DNA of 12,907 bases from Prevotellaceae bacterium UBA1716 (GTDB lineage Bacteria; Bacteroidota; Bacteroidia; Bacteroidales; Bacteroidaceae), in assembly GCA_002317225.1 (NCBI GenBank), contig DCIW01000265.1, positions 1 through 12,907 on the forward strand. Direction: 5' to 3'. Positions 1 to 7,146 of this stretch are shown here, in pieces (position 1 is the first letter of the stretch; each line of letters begins with the position of its first letter). A program made the translations under genes and the position numbers. The notes below the pieces were generated by a model. That model did not search any database. It was not told the origin of the DNA and saw nothing but the letters and a program-made list of their open reading frames with translations.

Positions 1-85
1 AGTACGATTCGATGTAGTCGCCCACCTTTTTCGATTGAGCAGCCGCATTCGTACTGAACATCAAAAGTATCAAAATAAGAATCAT
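1..85 (-). CDS. Exported protein, N-terminal fragment (runs off left edge)
   Basis: Reading the minus strand from an ATG at 85 gives 28 open codons up to the window edge. The protein begins MILILILLMFSTNAAAQS, a short hydrophobic stretch ending in Ala-Ala-Ala-Gln, which looks like a signal peptide cleaved near AAA|QS; the visible mature part is KKVGDYIESY. In frame, a stop codon lies about 20 codons upstream with no other ATG between, so this start is the only ATG choice. A -7 box (TAACTTTG, minus strand 102-109) lies 16 bp upstream. The gene is divergent from the hexosaminidase. Too little is visible to assign a family or function. Confidence 0.6.
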   Translation of the reverse strand, partial: MILILILLMFSTNAAAQSKKVGDYIESY

Positions 86-101
86 AGTCAGGTAATTTGT
101 G

Positions 102-109
102 CAAAGTTA
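102..109 (-). promoter_or_regulatory. Bacteroidetes -7 promoter box for the leftward gene
   Basis: The minus strand reads TAACTTTG, matching the Bacteroidetes sigma-ABfr -7 consensus TAnnTTTG. A weak TTG at minus strand 132-134, 22 bp away, could be the -33 element. It would give a very short leader before the ATG at 85. The box lies back to back with the rightward promoter at 164-171, so the 107-bp gap is a divergent promoter region. Confidence 0.5.
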
Positions 110-163
110 ACTATTTTATTCATAAAAATACCAATTTCACCTTATTTATTATGTATAATATCG

Positions 164-171
164 TATCTTTG
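164..171 (+). promoter_or_regulatory. Bacteroidetes -7 promoter box for GH20 gene
   Basis: The plus strand reads TATCTTTG, an exact fit to TAnnTTTG, 21 bp before the ATG at 193. No convincing TTTG -33 element is visible at the expected 19-21 bp upstream, so the promoter may be weak or activator dependent. Its position also supports the start at 193 over any codon further upstream, because those would precede the predicted transcript. Confidence 0.55.
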
Positions 172-192
172 CATAAAATCAAATTCATACTT

Positions 193-2145
193 ATGAAAAA
201 AACTATCCTACTTATCGCAACATTCTTCGCGATGCTCCAAGGCTTTGCCGCAAACCCTAAACCATTTGTAATTCCCGAAGTGAAAGAATGGCAAGGTGCA
301 GAAGGCTCCATAACAATAAGTAATTCATCACGTATTGTCATCGCTAAGGACAAGGTTCAACTCCGTAGCGTAGCCGAACAACTCGCTGCTGATTGGGCGG
401 CTATGTTCGGGCAGAAACTCCCTATCGTTGTTGGCAAAGCTAAAGCACAAGATATACAGCTTACACTTCTCGGTGCCAAGAAGATGGGTGCAGAAGCATA
501 TACCATGCAAGCAACTGACAAGGTCGTACTCTCTGCATCCACTCAGACTGGTCTTTACTGGAGCACACGAACCCTCCTGCAGATTGCCGAACAGAGTGAG
601 CAGCATGCCATCCCATGCGGTATGCTGAAGGACGAACCTGAATATGCAATGCGAGGATTTATGATTGACTGCGGTCGAAAGTATATCCCGATGGATTATC
701 TCCAGAACCTCGTGAAGGTGATGGCATATTATAAGTTGAACACGCTTCAGGTTCACTTGAATGACAATGGTTTCAAGCAGTATTTCCAAGATGATTGGGA
801 CAAGACTTATTCGGGTTTCCGACTTGAAAGCGACACTTATCCTGGACTTGCTTCGGAAGATGGACATTATGGTAAGAAAGAGTTTCACGACTTTATCTTA
901 ACATCTGCAAACCAGTGTGTTGAGATTATCCCAGAGATTGATGCTCCTGCCCATACACTTGCATTCTCACAGTATAAGAAGGAACTTGGAAGCAAAGAAT
1001 ATGGAATGGACCACATGGACCTTTTCAATCCTGAGACATACAATTTTCTCGATGCACTCTTCAAGGAATATCTTGAAGGTCCAGACCCTGTATTCTGTTG
1101 TCCACGAGTACATATCGGAACAGACGAATATTCCAATCGCGACTCTGTCGTTGTGGAGAAGTTCCGCTACTTCACCGACCGATATATTAAATATGTAGAA
1201 GGATTTGGTAAGCAGGCACTTGTATGGGGTTCGCTCACTCATGCAAAAGGCAAGCAGCCAGTCAAGGTGAAGGATGTGCTTATGAGTATGTGGTCGAATG
1301 GTTATGCAGAACCTGAAGAGATGAAGAATCTTGGTTATCAGATGATTTCCATTCCTGATGGTTATGTTTATATCGTTCCTGCAGCGGGTTATTATTATGA
1401 TTATCTCAACGACCAGTTCTTGTATGATGGATGGACTCCTGCCAATGTGGGTGGAAAAGTCTATGCAGAACGTGACAAGCAGATTCTTGGAGGTATGTTT
1501 GCGGTTTGGAACGATCACTGTGGCAATGGAATCAGCGTGAGCGACATACATCATCGCCTCTTCCCTGCAATGCAGACTATCTCTGCTAAGTGTTGGACTG
1601 CCAGCAAGGTAACTGTTCCTTTTGACGAATGGAATAGCAAGCGCAAACAACTTAGCGAGGCTCCAACGGTAAACGAACTCGGTCGTTATCTCAAGTCTGC
1701 GGGAACAATAGTTGAGAAAGATGTGCTTAAGGCAAATGAGACAGATACAGAGCATGATTTCATCGGATATAATTATCGAGTTTCGTTCACTCTTGATGCT
1801 GCTAATGAAGCACTTGGCACAGTTCTCCTTTCATCTTCTCGCAGCACATTCTATTTGAGCGATCCTGTAGGTGGATTCCTCGGTTTCAGTCGTGATGGCT
1901 ATCTTTACACTTTCAAGTATAAGATTCATCCAGGAACCTCTCACACATATACCATCGAAGGTGATAACAAAGCCACTCGACTCTTTATCGATGGCAAGCA
2001 GGTTGAGGAACTCAACACCGAACCTCGTTGGTATGCTAAGGATGGAAAGGGACGAATGTTTATCGTGAAGACTCTTGTATTCCCATTGCAGAAGTCAGGC
2101 AATTTCAAGAGTAAGGTCAGCAACTTGAAAGTTGAGCAGTTGTAA
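193..2145 (+). CDS. Secreted GH20 beta-N-acetylhexosaminidase with C-terminal lectin-like domain
   Basis: A 650-residue exo-glycosidase expected to remove terminal GlcNAc or GalNAc from glycans by substrate-assisted catalysis. The ATG at 193 is chosen because it opens a good signal peptide (MKKTILLIATFFAMLQGFA, cleavage near residue 20) and follows the -7 box; the reading frame is open further upstream but without a signal sequence. Domains in order: GH20b N-terminal domain about residues 24-140; GH20 TIM barrel about 152-505, beginning GFMIDCGRKYIP and containing PEIDAPAH (His254), HIGTDEY with the catalytic Asp311-Glu312 pair, and the sugar-stacking region FAVWNDH (Trp439); then from about 520 to the end a concanavalin/LamG-like beta domain (GFLGFSRDGYLYTFKY). 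The Asp-Glu pair is intact. The usual glycine before it (HxGGDE) is threonine, so a variant specificity, such as lacto-N-biosidase-like, is possible. The elongation factor gene follows by 29 bp. Confidence 0.93.
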   Translation: MKKTILLIATFFAMLQGFAANPKPFVIPEVKEWQGAEGSITISNSSRIVIAKDKVQLRSVAEQLAADWAAMFGQKLPIVVGKAKAQDIQLTLLGAKKMGAEAYTMQATDKVVLSASTQTGLYWSTRTLLQIAEQSEQHAIPCGMLKDEPEYAMRGFMIDCGRKYIPMDYLQNLVKVMAYYKLNTLQVHLNDNGFKQYFQDDWDKTYSGFRLESDTYPGLASEDGHYGKKEFHDFILTSANQCVEIIPEIDAPAHTLAFSQYKKELGSKEYGMDHMDLFNPETYNFLDALFKEYLEGPDPVFCCPRVHIGTDEYSNRDSVVVEKFRYFTDRYIKYVEGFGKQALVWGSLTHAKGKQPVKVKDVLMSMWSNGYAEPEEMKNLGYQMISIPDGYVYIVPAAGYYYDYLNDQFLYDGWTPANVGGKVYAERDKQILGGMFAVWNDHCGNGISVSDIHHRLFPAMQTISAKCWTASKVTVPFDEWNSKRKQLSEAPTVNELGRYLKSAGTIVEKDVLKANETDTEHDFIGYNYRVSFTLDAANEALGTVLLSSSRSTFYLSDPVGGFLGFSRDGYLYTFKYKIHPGTSHTYTIEGDNKATRLFIDGKQVEELNTEPRWYAKDGKGRMFIVKTLVFPLQKSGNFKSKVSNLKVEQL

Positions 2146-2174
2146 AAAGTCATAACGTAAAACACAACGAATAT

Positions 2175-2639
2175 ATGGAATATTTGTCTCAAGAATGTTA
2201 TGACAAACTTGTGGCGGAGTTGGACGAACTCATTAATGTAGAACTCCCACGAGTGAAGAACGAACTGGTCGAAGCGCGTGAGAAGGGAGATCTCAGCGAG
2301 AACTTCGAATATCATGCTGCAAAACGAGAGCATGGCAGACTTCTTGGCAAAATACGATTCAAGCAAAAAGTCCTGCATTTTGCAAGGGTATTGGACACCT
2401 CCAATCTCGAAGGCGATATAGTAGGGTTGTTTCGTAAGGTTGAAATTACCAATCTCAGCAACAATTCCAAGATGGCATATACCATTGTCAATCCTCATGA
2501 GGCGAATCTCAGAGAAGGCAAGTTGTCGATTAAATCTCCAATCGCAGAAGCCTTATTAGGCAAGAAAAAGGATGATGTGGTCGAGGTGACTGTTCCTGCG
2601 GGCATCATCAAACTTAGGATTGACAATATCTCCATCTGA
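2175..2639 (+). CDS. GreA/GreB-family transcription elongation factor
   Basis: A 154-residue protein of normal GreA length. Gre factors enter the secondary channel of RNA polymerase and stimulate cleavage of backtracked transcripts. The N-terminal half (about 1-75) is the antiparallel coiled coil, with the diagnostic tip motif GDLSEN at 38-43; its acidic Asp39 and Glu42 correspond to the residues that position the catalytic magnesium. The C-terminal half is the FKBP-like domain, ending in SIKSPIAEALLGKKKDDVVE and a VPAG segment typical of the family. It starts at the ATG at 2175, 29 bp after the hexosaminidase, with no promoter box between, so cotranscription is likely. Bacteroidales often carry more than one Gre-type protein. 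This one (KREHGRLLGKIRFKQK after the tip) may be the paralogue rather than the main greA, so no symbol is given. Confidence 0.93.
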   Translation: MEYLSQECYDKLVAELDELINVELPRVKNELVEAREKGDLSENFEYHAAKREHGRLLGKIRFKQKVLHFARVLDTSNLEGDIVGLFRKVEITNLSNNSKMAYTIVNPHEANLREGKLSIKSPIAEALLGKKKDDVVEVTVPAGIIKLRIDNISI

Positions 2640-2689
2640 ATAGCCATTGCTAAACGTGCAGATATAATTGTCTAACAAACAGGAATCAA

Positions 2690-2728
2690 GAACACAAAGG
2701 CAAGGACATCGTTCCTTTGTTAGTGTTC
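2690..2728 (+). terminator. Imperfect hairpin after the Gre gene, possible terminator
   Basis: GAACACAAAGG at 2690-2700 can pair with CCTTT and GTGTTC at 2714-2728, giving a 6-bp plus 5-bp stem interrupted by a 4-nt bulge (GTTA). It lies between the Gre stop codon and the next ATG. No U-tract follows on the plus strand, only AT-rich sequence, so it is not a classic intrinsic terminator. It may be a terminator, a processing site or a leader structure. Confidence 0.3.
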
Positions 2729-2765
2729 GAACTTAAATTATTTATCATTATTCCTTAATATAAAT

Positions 2766-4130
2766 ATGTATTATCTTAATCGTATTATACTCTTATTTTT
2801 TTTAGCCTTTTATTGTAATCTGATCAATGCGCAGACTATAGTGAAAGGCGACATGAACGACGATGGGAATGTATCAATGACTGATGTGTCTGAAGTGGTG
2901 GCAACTGTACTCGGAACAAGGGCCTTACAGACAATAAGCACAGAATCAAACAGTTCCACACCTATTTGCTATAATGCTGCAGACTACGGTGTTTTGCCAA
3001 CCAACGCTGATAACACTGCCCCACTCCAAACCCTCATTAACAAAGTGGCCGAACAGGGCGGAGGTTTTATCTTTATTCCGAAAGGCACTTACAACTTCAA
3101 GAAAAGTGGGAAAACCATGTTTGCCGGGAGATATCCTTATTCGATAGCCCACAAGAGCAACGTGAGCATTATCGGAGCTGGTCAGGAGGTCACAATACTG
3201 AAGCAGATAGACGACGGGCCTTACATAATGTTCGGTCATTGCGGCACAACAGAAAATGTTATAAAGAATTGCCATTTCGCCGACTTTTCAGTCGATGCAT
3301 ATAGCACGGGAAACTTGAATAAAGTGTATGGCAAGGCGTTCTTTTTCCAATTCGTAGAAAATTGTGTCTTTCGCGATCTTACACTCAAAGGCACAATTGC
3401 AACGGCTATGGGAATCGACTTCCTCAACAAAGTCACCATCGACCATATTAACTGTATTGATTGTGGCAGAACATTTACTGGTTTGCAAGGTGGCACTTCG
3501 GGTATTGGAATTGGTACAGGCGGATGGGAAGAAGAAAACTATACTATCACCAACTGTGTTTGCGAAGGATGTGGTCAGTACGGAATATTCATTGAGAATC
3601 AATATATCCGTGGTTGGACAGGTGGTTCGCACGGATATTCCAACGGAGTTGTGATTGCCAACAACATCGTCCGAAACGGTCTCAATAAAGGAATTGGCAT
3701 TCGTGGTGGCAAGCATGTGATTGTGGCAAACAACAATATCTACGGCAATACTCTTGATGGCATTTTTCTCGATAGCAACTGTATAGACGTAACTGTTTCG
3801 AACAATAATATCATGAACAATTCGGGATGTGGTATTAAGGCAGAAATGCTTGAAAGCAAATATGTTACTTTCCAACATAACACTATCACAGAAAACGAAG
3901 GCGACGGTATAAGGATTGAAAATGGCACAAAAGCCAAAAATGCCACAATTATTGACCAACGCCTCATAACAATAAGAGACAATAACATACACAACAACAC
4001 ATTAAAATCCATCAACATCACAGCCGACATTCAATCACCAATCATCATAAATAATGTCTGCATCGGCAACTCTGGCTACAATTACGGTTCGAGCAACACC
4101 CTTATCAACCAAAACAATATTGAACAGTAG
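2766..4130 (+). CDS. Secreted right-handed beta-helix protein (pectate lyase superfamily) with single dockerin-like repeat
   Basis: A 454-residue exported protein, probably a polysaccharide lyase or hydrolase. The signal peptide covers about residues 1-22 (ends NLINAQ). Directly after it, residues 29-40 form one EF-hand-like dockerin type I loop, DMNDDGNVSMTD, with calcium ligand positions Asp29, Asn31, Asp33, Asn35, Ser37 and Asp40; true dockerins have two such repeats. From about 70 the sequence AADYGVLPTNADNT followed by an IPKGTY segment is the entry of the Pectate_lyase_3 beta-helix family. The rest, to about 450, is a ladder of PbH1-type coils rich in Asn (NNNIYGN, NNNIMNNSG, HNTITEN). 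No C-terminal sorting domain is seen. Catalytic residues cannot be assigned by eye, so substrate and mechanism (lyase, hydrolase or epimerase) stay open. No promoter box is evident, and the gene converges with the one ending at 4267. Confidence 0.8.
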   Translation: MYYLNRIILLFFLAFYCNLINAQTIVKGDMNDDGNVSMTDVSEVVATVLGTRALQTISTESNSSTPICYNAADYGVLPTNADNTAPLQTLINKVAEQGGGFIFIPKGTYNFKKSGKTMFAGRYPYSIAHKSNVSIIGAGQEVTILKQIDDGPYIMFGHCGTTENVIKNCHFADFSVDAYSTGNLNKVYGKAFFFQFVENCVFRDLTLKGTIATAMGIDFLNKVTIDHINCIDCGRTFTGLQGGTSGIGIGTGGWEEENYTITNCVCEGCGQYGIFIENQYIRGWTGGSHGYSNGVVIANNIVRNGLNKGIGIRGGKHVIVANNNIYGNTLDGIFLDSNCIDVTVSNNNIMNNSGCGIKAEMLESKYVTFQHNTITENEGDGIRIENGTKAKNATIIDQRLITIRDNNIHNNTLKSINITADIQSPIIINNVCIGNSGYNYGSSNTLINQNNIEQ

Positions 4131-4155
4131 CAAGTGATTGGAAAGACAAGTTGCA

Positions 4156-4170
4156 GAAAAGATACTTTTC
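4156..4170. repeat. Small perfect inverted repeat GAAAAG-ATA-CTTTTC
   Basis: Six-base arms with a 3-base spacer, 25 bp after the stop of the beta-helix gene and just before the 22-bp palindrome array. It could fold as a hairpin in the 3' end of the upstream transcript. No T-run follows. It partly overlaps what looks like a degenerate extra unit of the 22-bp array (4160-4181). Confidence 0.5.
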
Positions 4171-4179
4171 CTATAGTAA

Positions 4180-4258
4180 TGTGAAAGTTTTCACATAAAG
4201 GAATGAAAGCTTTCACATAAGGACGTGAAAGCTTTCATTGCTAAGCGTGAAAAGAAAG
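4180..4258. repeat. Tandem array of short palindromes with exact 22-bp period
   Basis: TGAAA occurs at 4182, 4204, 4226 and 4248, each exactly 22 bp apart. The first three units contain palindromes: TGTGAAAGTTTTCACA at 4180-4195 (7-bp arms, 2-bp centre) and the perfect 12-mer TGAAAGCTTTCA at 4204-4215 and 4226-4237. The fourth is a half unit (TGAAAAGAAA) that ends 9 bp before the stop codon of the leftward gene. Linkers are also partly conserved (CACATAAAGGAA, CACATAAGGACG). The array fills the gap between two convergent genes. The palindromes have almost no loop, which favours a protein-binding DNA site over an RNA hairpin, but a bidirectional terminator role is also possible. Confidence 0.85.
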
Positions 4259-4266
4259 GGGAAATA

Positions 4267-5220
4267 TTATTTCTTCTTAAATGGGCGGTCCATGTATTCG
4301 CGGATTTGGCGTATGATGGAGCGGATTTCATCATTCATTTCATCTCTTGAGTAAGTGCCGAAGAATGTAATTCCGCCTTTAGCATTCGTAGCATAGATGT
4401 GGCAATATGGGTAATTGCCATCTACGTTCTTGTTGTCTTCATACTGTCGGTTGGCTGTCCATACGATACCTAATTTCTCTACCAAGTCGGTGAGTCCTTC
4501 TTTGTAACCAGCAGGGATAGGGACTGCTTTATCTGAAAAACCTTCGTTGGACGTAGAGTCGTAAACTTCTCTCGAAAGTTTGAATGTGCCATCAAGCATT
4601 TTCATCTCGTCGTATATGTAGAGTATGCCATCTCCTTCGGAATAATCAAGCTTCATACGATCAATCTGCCGGAATTCATCTGGCACGATAAAAGCACTAT
4701 CCCCATTGGCAATGAGGACATCGCGAACATAACGGAAAAGTTCGATGCCAAAGGGATCTCGAGGAAAGTTATTGATAGTGTATCTCAGTTCCTCACCACT
4801 CGCATACTTAGCCCTGAAATATGATGGCTGAAACTCAGCAGGCAGTCCTGCAGTAACGTCGTAGAGTCCATTGAGAGACTCCAGATTATGTTTCTTAATA
4901 AGGTTCTGGAGTTCTTTTGCCACATCAGTTCCCACAGTTGCAGCATGATTGTTGCACGAGAGTGAGAACTTATCATCGCCGGCTGGTTCGAGTTTGACAT
5001 CATATCCACGGTCGAAAATATTATCGTACACACCTGGTTGGATGTAGAAGTATACACTGAGCGACTTGAGCTCGGTACTCTTTATCGGAGCACATTGAGT
5101 TCGTTGTCTTTTGTGTTCGCCACATGAGGCTATCTCTTTCTGCGAAGAGCACTTGAATATACTCATAATACTCATTATAATTGTTATTATCATTCTGAAA
5201 TGTTGCATAACCATCTTCAT
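4267..5220 (-). CDS. Exported or lipid-anchored protein of unknown function with apparent internal duplication
   Basis: A 317-residue protein I do not recognise. The ATG at 5220 is chosen because a strong promoter lies about 38 bp upstream and because residues 1-9 supply the positive charge needed before the hydrophobic stretch (about 10-22). Cys24 follows this stretch (SIFKCSSQKE); Lys at -1 is unusual for a lipobox, so lipidation is uncertain. The mature protein appears to hold two similar alpha/beta units, about 54-170 and 188-310. Each has an N-terminal beta region, an amphipathic helix (ELQNLIKKHNLESLNG; GLTDLVEKLGIVWTANRQ), a beta hairpin (YFRAKYASGEELRYTINN; YCHIYATNAKGGITFFG) and a closing helix after an Arg-Asp (RDPFGIELFRYVRDVL; RDEMNDEIRSIIRQIREY). 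It is transcribed alone, divergent from the GH35-like operon and convergent with the beta-helix gene. No catalytic motif is seen. Confidence 0.75.
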   Translation of the reverse strand: MKMVMQHFRMIITIIMSIMSIFKCSSQKEIASCGEHKRQRTQCAPIKSTELKSLSVYFYIQPGVYDNIFDRGYDVKLEPAGDDKFSLSCNNHAATVGTDVAKELQNLIKKHNLESLNGLYDVTAGLPAEFQPSYFRAKYASGEELRYTINNFPRDPFGIELFRYVRDVLIANGDSAFIVPDEFRQIDRMKLDYSEGDGILYIYDEMKMLDGTFKLSREVYDSTSNEGFSDKAVPIPAGYKEGLTDLVEKLGIVWTANRQYEDNKNVDGNYPYCHIYATNAKGGITFFGTYSRDEMNDEIRSIIRQIREYMDRPFKKK

Positions 5221-5257
5221 TTTGTTAATGTCATTTGCTTTTAATGGATTTCACTTG

Positions 5258-5288
5258 CAAAAGTACAACATGATTTTTATTTTACAAA
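5258..5288 (-). promoter_or_regulatory. Full Bacteroidetes promoter (TTTG-N19-TACTTTTG)
   Basis: On the minus strand TTTG (5285-5288) is followed by exactly 19 bp and then TACTTTTG (5258-5265), matching both the -33 and -7 elements of the Bacteroidetes housekeeping promoter. Transcription would start near 5250, giving a leader of about 30 nt before the ATG at 5220. This is the best-matching promoter in the window. Confidence 0.75.
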
Positions 5289-5348
5289 ATATTAGGGCAT
5301 AAATTTACTTTTTTCAGTAATAGATACAAGAGGTTACGGTAGTTTTTG

Positions 5349-5356
5349 TATCTTTG
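5349..5356 (+). promoter_or_regulatory. Bacteroidetes -7 promoter box for the GH35-like operon
   Basis: The plus strand reads TATCTTTG, an exact TAnnTTTG match, 42 bp before the ATG at 5399. No TTTG is seen at the expected -33 distance. It lies about 60 bp from the leftward promoter at 5258-5288, so both transcripts start within one divergent intergenic region (5221-5398). Confidence 0.55.
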
Positions 5357-5398
5357 CAAGGAAAATATAAACTGATACAATAATTGATACTAACATTT

Positions 5399-7069
5399 AT
5401 GAAAAGAGTATTATTCATTCTGCTTGCAATGGTTTCTATCTTCGCATCAGCACAACCAACGCTCGAGCGAAAAGGCAGTACCGCCCATATCGTGGCTAAT
5501 GGAAAACCCATGCTGATGATCGGCGGTGAGATGGGTAATTCGTCGGCTTCGACTCTTGAGGATGTCCAGAGACATTTTTCATATTTGCACCGACTCGGAC
5601 TTAATACCGTACTCGCTCCTGTTACTTGGGAACTTATTGAACCTGAAGAGGGAAAGTTTGACATGACTTCGCTCGACAATATTCTCACCGAAGCACGTAA
5701 GAACGAACTTAAGGTGGTGCTTCTCTGGTTTGGAGCTTGGAAGAACAGTATGAGTTGTTATGCTCCCGAATGGTTCAAGCGTGATACAAAGCGTTTTCCA
5801 CGTGCCCATACAATGAACGGAAAACCTGTGGAAGAGGCAAGTTCGCTCAGCAAGAATGTGCTTGAAGCTGACAAGCGTGCCTTCTGTAAGATAATGGAGT
5901 ATCTGCGCGACAACGACAAGCAGCAGACTGTCATCATGATGCAGGTGGAAAATGAAATCGGTATGATCGAAGTGCCTCGAGATTATTCGGCTGATGCCAC
6001 TAAATTGTATAAAAGTGCTGTACCTAAATCACTTAACGATTATCTCCAAAAGAACAAGAAATCGCTACATCCGTATATAGCGGAAAAGATGAAGGCGAAT
6101 GGTGGAAAGACTTGGTCAGAAATGTTTGGTGATGATATTTATACAGAAGAGATATTTCAGACATGGACTTATGCATCTTATGTTCAGCAACTTGCAGAAG
6201 CGGGACGGAAGATATACAATATGCCTATGTATGTGAATGTGGCCCTCAATAGTCGCGGTCGCAAACCAGGACAATATCCTTCGGGTGGTCCACTCGCACA
6301 TCTTATCGACATTTGGCATGCTGCCGCTCCAGCAATCGACGTACTTGGAGTGGACATTTACGATAAGGGATATAAGGACTGGGTGGCAAAGTACCACCTT
6401 CCAAACAATCCGCTGTTCATCCCAGAAATCCGCCTCGAAGACAAAGATGCGATGTATGCACTTTATGCCTTCGGGCATCACAGCGCAATGGGATTCTGCC
6501 CTTTCAGCATTGAGGATTATCCGTTATATATTAATAATGTAGGTAATGACATGAGTGGGATGGACCTTTCGCAAGATGACCAACTCAATGCGTTCTCCGC
6601 TAAGCAAGAAAAACTCTCGCCCATTGCCGCTTGCTATCGTATGCTACGTCAGGCAGAACCGTTGATTATCAAGCGCCAAGGCACAAAGGATATGGAGGGA
6701 GTTCTACTTACGAATGAGGAGCGAACACAAGATATCATCACTCCTGATGGCATCAAACTGACTGTGAAACATAGTTATTCGCTCGGTTGGGAACCGGGTT
6801 CGAAAGAAGAAGTATGGCCTGAGGCTGCATGTATCATCCTGCTACTTGGAAAGGAAGATTATCTCGTAATCGGTAGCGGTGTGGTCATCACTTATTCGGA
6901 TGACAAGGATGCGAGAGTAGGACTTGCAAAGTGCGAACTGGTCAACATCGAGGACGGCAATTTGAAGATAAAACGACATCTCAGTGGTGACCAGACTCAT
7001 CAAGGACGTCATGTCCGCATTCCTGTGGGACAATTCGAAATGCAGCATTTCAGATTGTACAAGTATTAA
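5399..7069 (+). CDS. Secreted GH35/DUF5597-type beta-galactosidase-like glycosidase
   Basis: A 556-residue exported enzyme, expected to release terminal beta-galactose (or a related sugar) from oligo- or polysaccharides in the periplasm. The ATG at 5399 opens a clear signal peptide (MKRVLFILLAMVSIFASA, cleavage before Gln19); an upstream TTG in frame adds nothing useful. The N-terminal TIM barrel (about 25-390) shows hallmarks of Bacteroidetes/Proteobacteria GH35 proteins with DUF5597: GGEMGNSSAST, GLNTVLAPVTWELIEPEEG and LLWFGAWKNSMSCYAPEW. The motif MQVENEIG holds the likely acid/base Glu186, and FIPEIRLE holds the probable nucleophile Glu343. A C-terminal beta domain (about 395-556, DUF5597) follows. 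This first gene of the rightward cluster is 77 bp from the lipoprotein gene. Family assignment rests on motif memory; the exact sugar specificity cannot be read from sequence. Confidence 0.87.
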   Translation: MKRVLFILLAMVSIFASAQPTLERKGSTAHIVANGKPMLMIGGEMGNSSASTLEDVQRHFSYLHRLGLNTVLAPVTWELIEPEEGKFDMTSLDNILTEARKNELKVVLLWFGAWKNSMSCYAPEWFKRDTKRFPRAHTMNGKPVEEASSLSKNVLEADKRAFCKIMEYLRDNDKQQTVIMMQVENEIGMIEVPRDYSADATKLYKSAVPKSLNDYLQKNKKSLHPYIAEKMKANGGKTWSEMFGDDIYTEEIFQTWTYASYVQQLAEAGRKIYNMPMYVNVALNSRGRKPGQYPSGGPLAHLIDIWHAAAPAIDVLGVDIYDKGYKDWVAKYHLPNNPLFIPEIRLEDKDAMYALYAFGHHSAMGFCPFSIEDYPLYINNVGNDMSGMDLSQDDQLNAFSAKQEKLSPIAACYRMLRQAEPLIIKRQGTKDMEGVLLTNEERTQDIITPDGIKLTVKHSYSLGWEPGSKEEVWPEAACIILLLGKEDYLVIGSGVVITYSDDKDARVGLAKCELVNIEDGNLKIKRHLSGDQTHQGRHVRIPVGQFEMQHFRLYKY

Positions 7070-7146
7070 TGAAAAGGTAATAAGACGAGAGGATAGGAGG
7101 TTTTATACATCACTAAATATTAATCAATTAAATAATTTACTTGTTT

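Noticed and set aside
967..1755. Minus-strand open frame of 262 codons opposite the GH20 gene
   Set aside because: It lies wholly inside a confidently identified GH20 catalytic domain and shows no domain or signal sequence of its own.
3288..3992. Minus-strand open frame of 234 codons opposite the beta-helix gene
   Set aside because: It is antisense to the Asn-rich PbH1 coils; the composition (Val/Ile/Thr) mirrors AAT and AAC codons on the other strand.
4180..4258. CRISPR array
   Set aside because: The units are 22 bp with palindromes and near-identical linkers, without unique spacers of 30 bp or more, and there are no cas genes.
5111..5302. Short plus-strand frame with a very hydrophobic segment
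   Set aside because: It is the antisense image of the signal sequence of the gene at 4267-5220 and runs across that gene's promoter; no start context or promoter of its own.
7070..7146. Separate promoter or riboswitch before the lipoprotein gene
   Set aside because: The 77-bp gap is AT-rich with no TAnnTTTG box and no stable stem that I can find.
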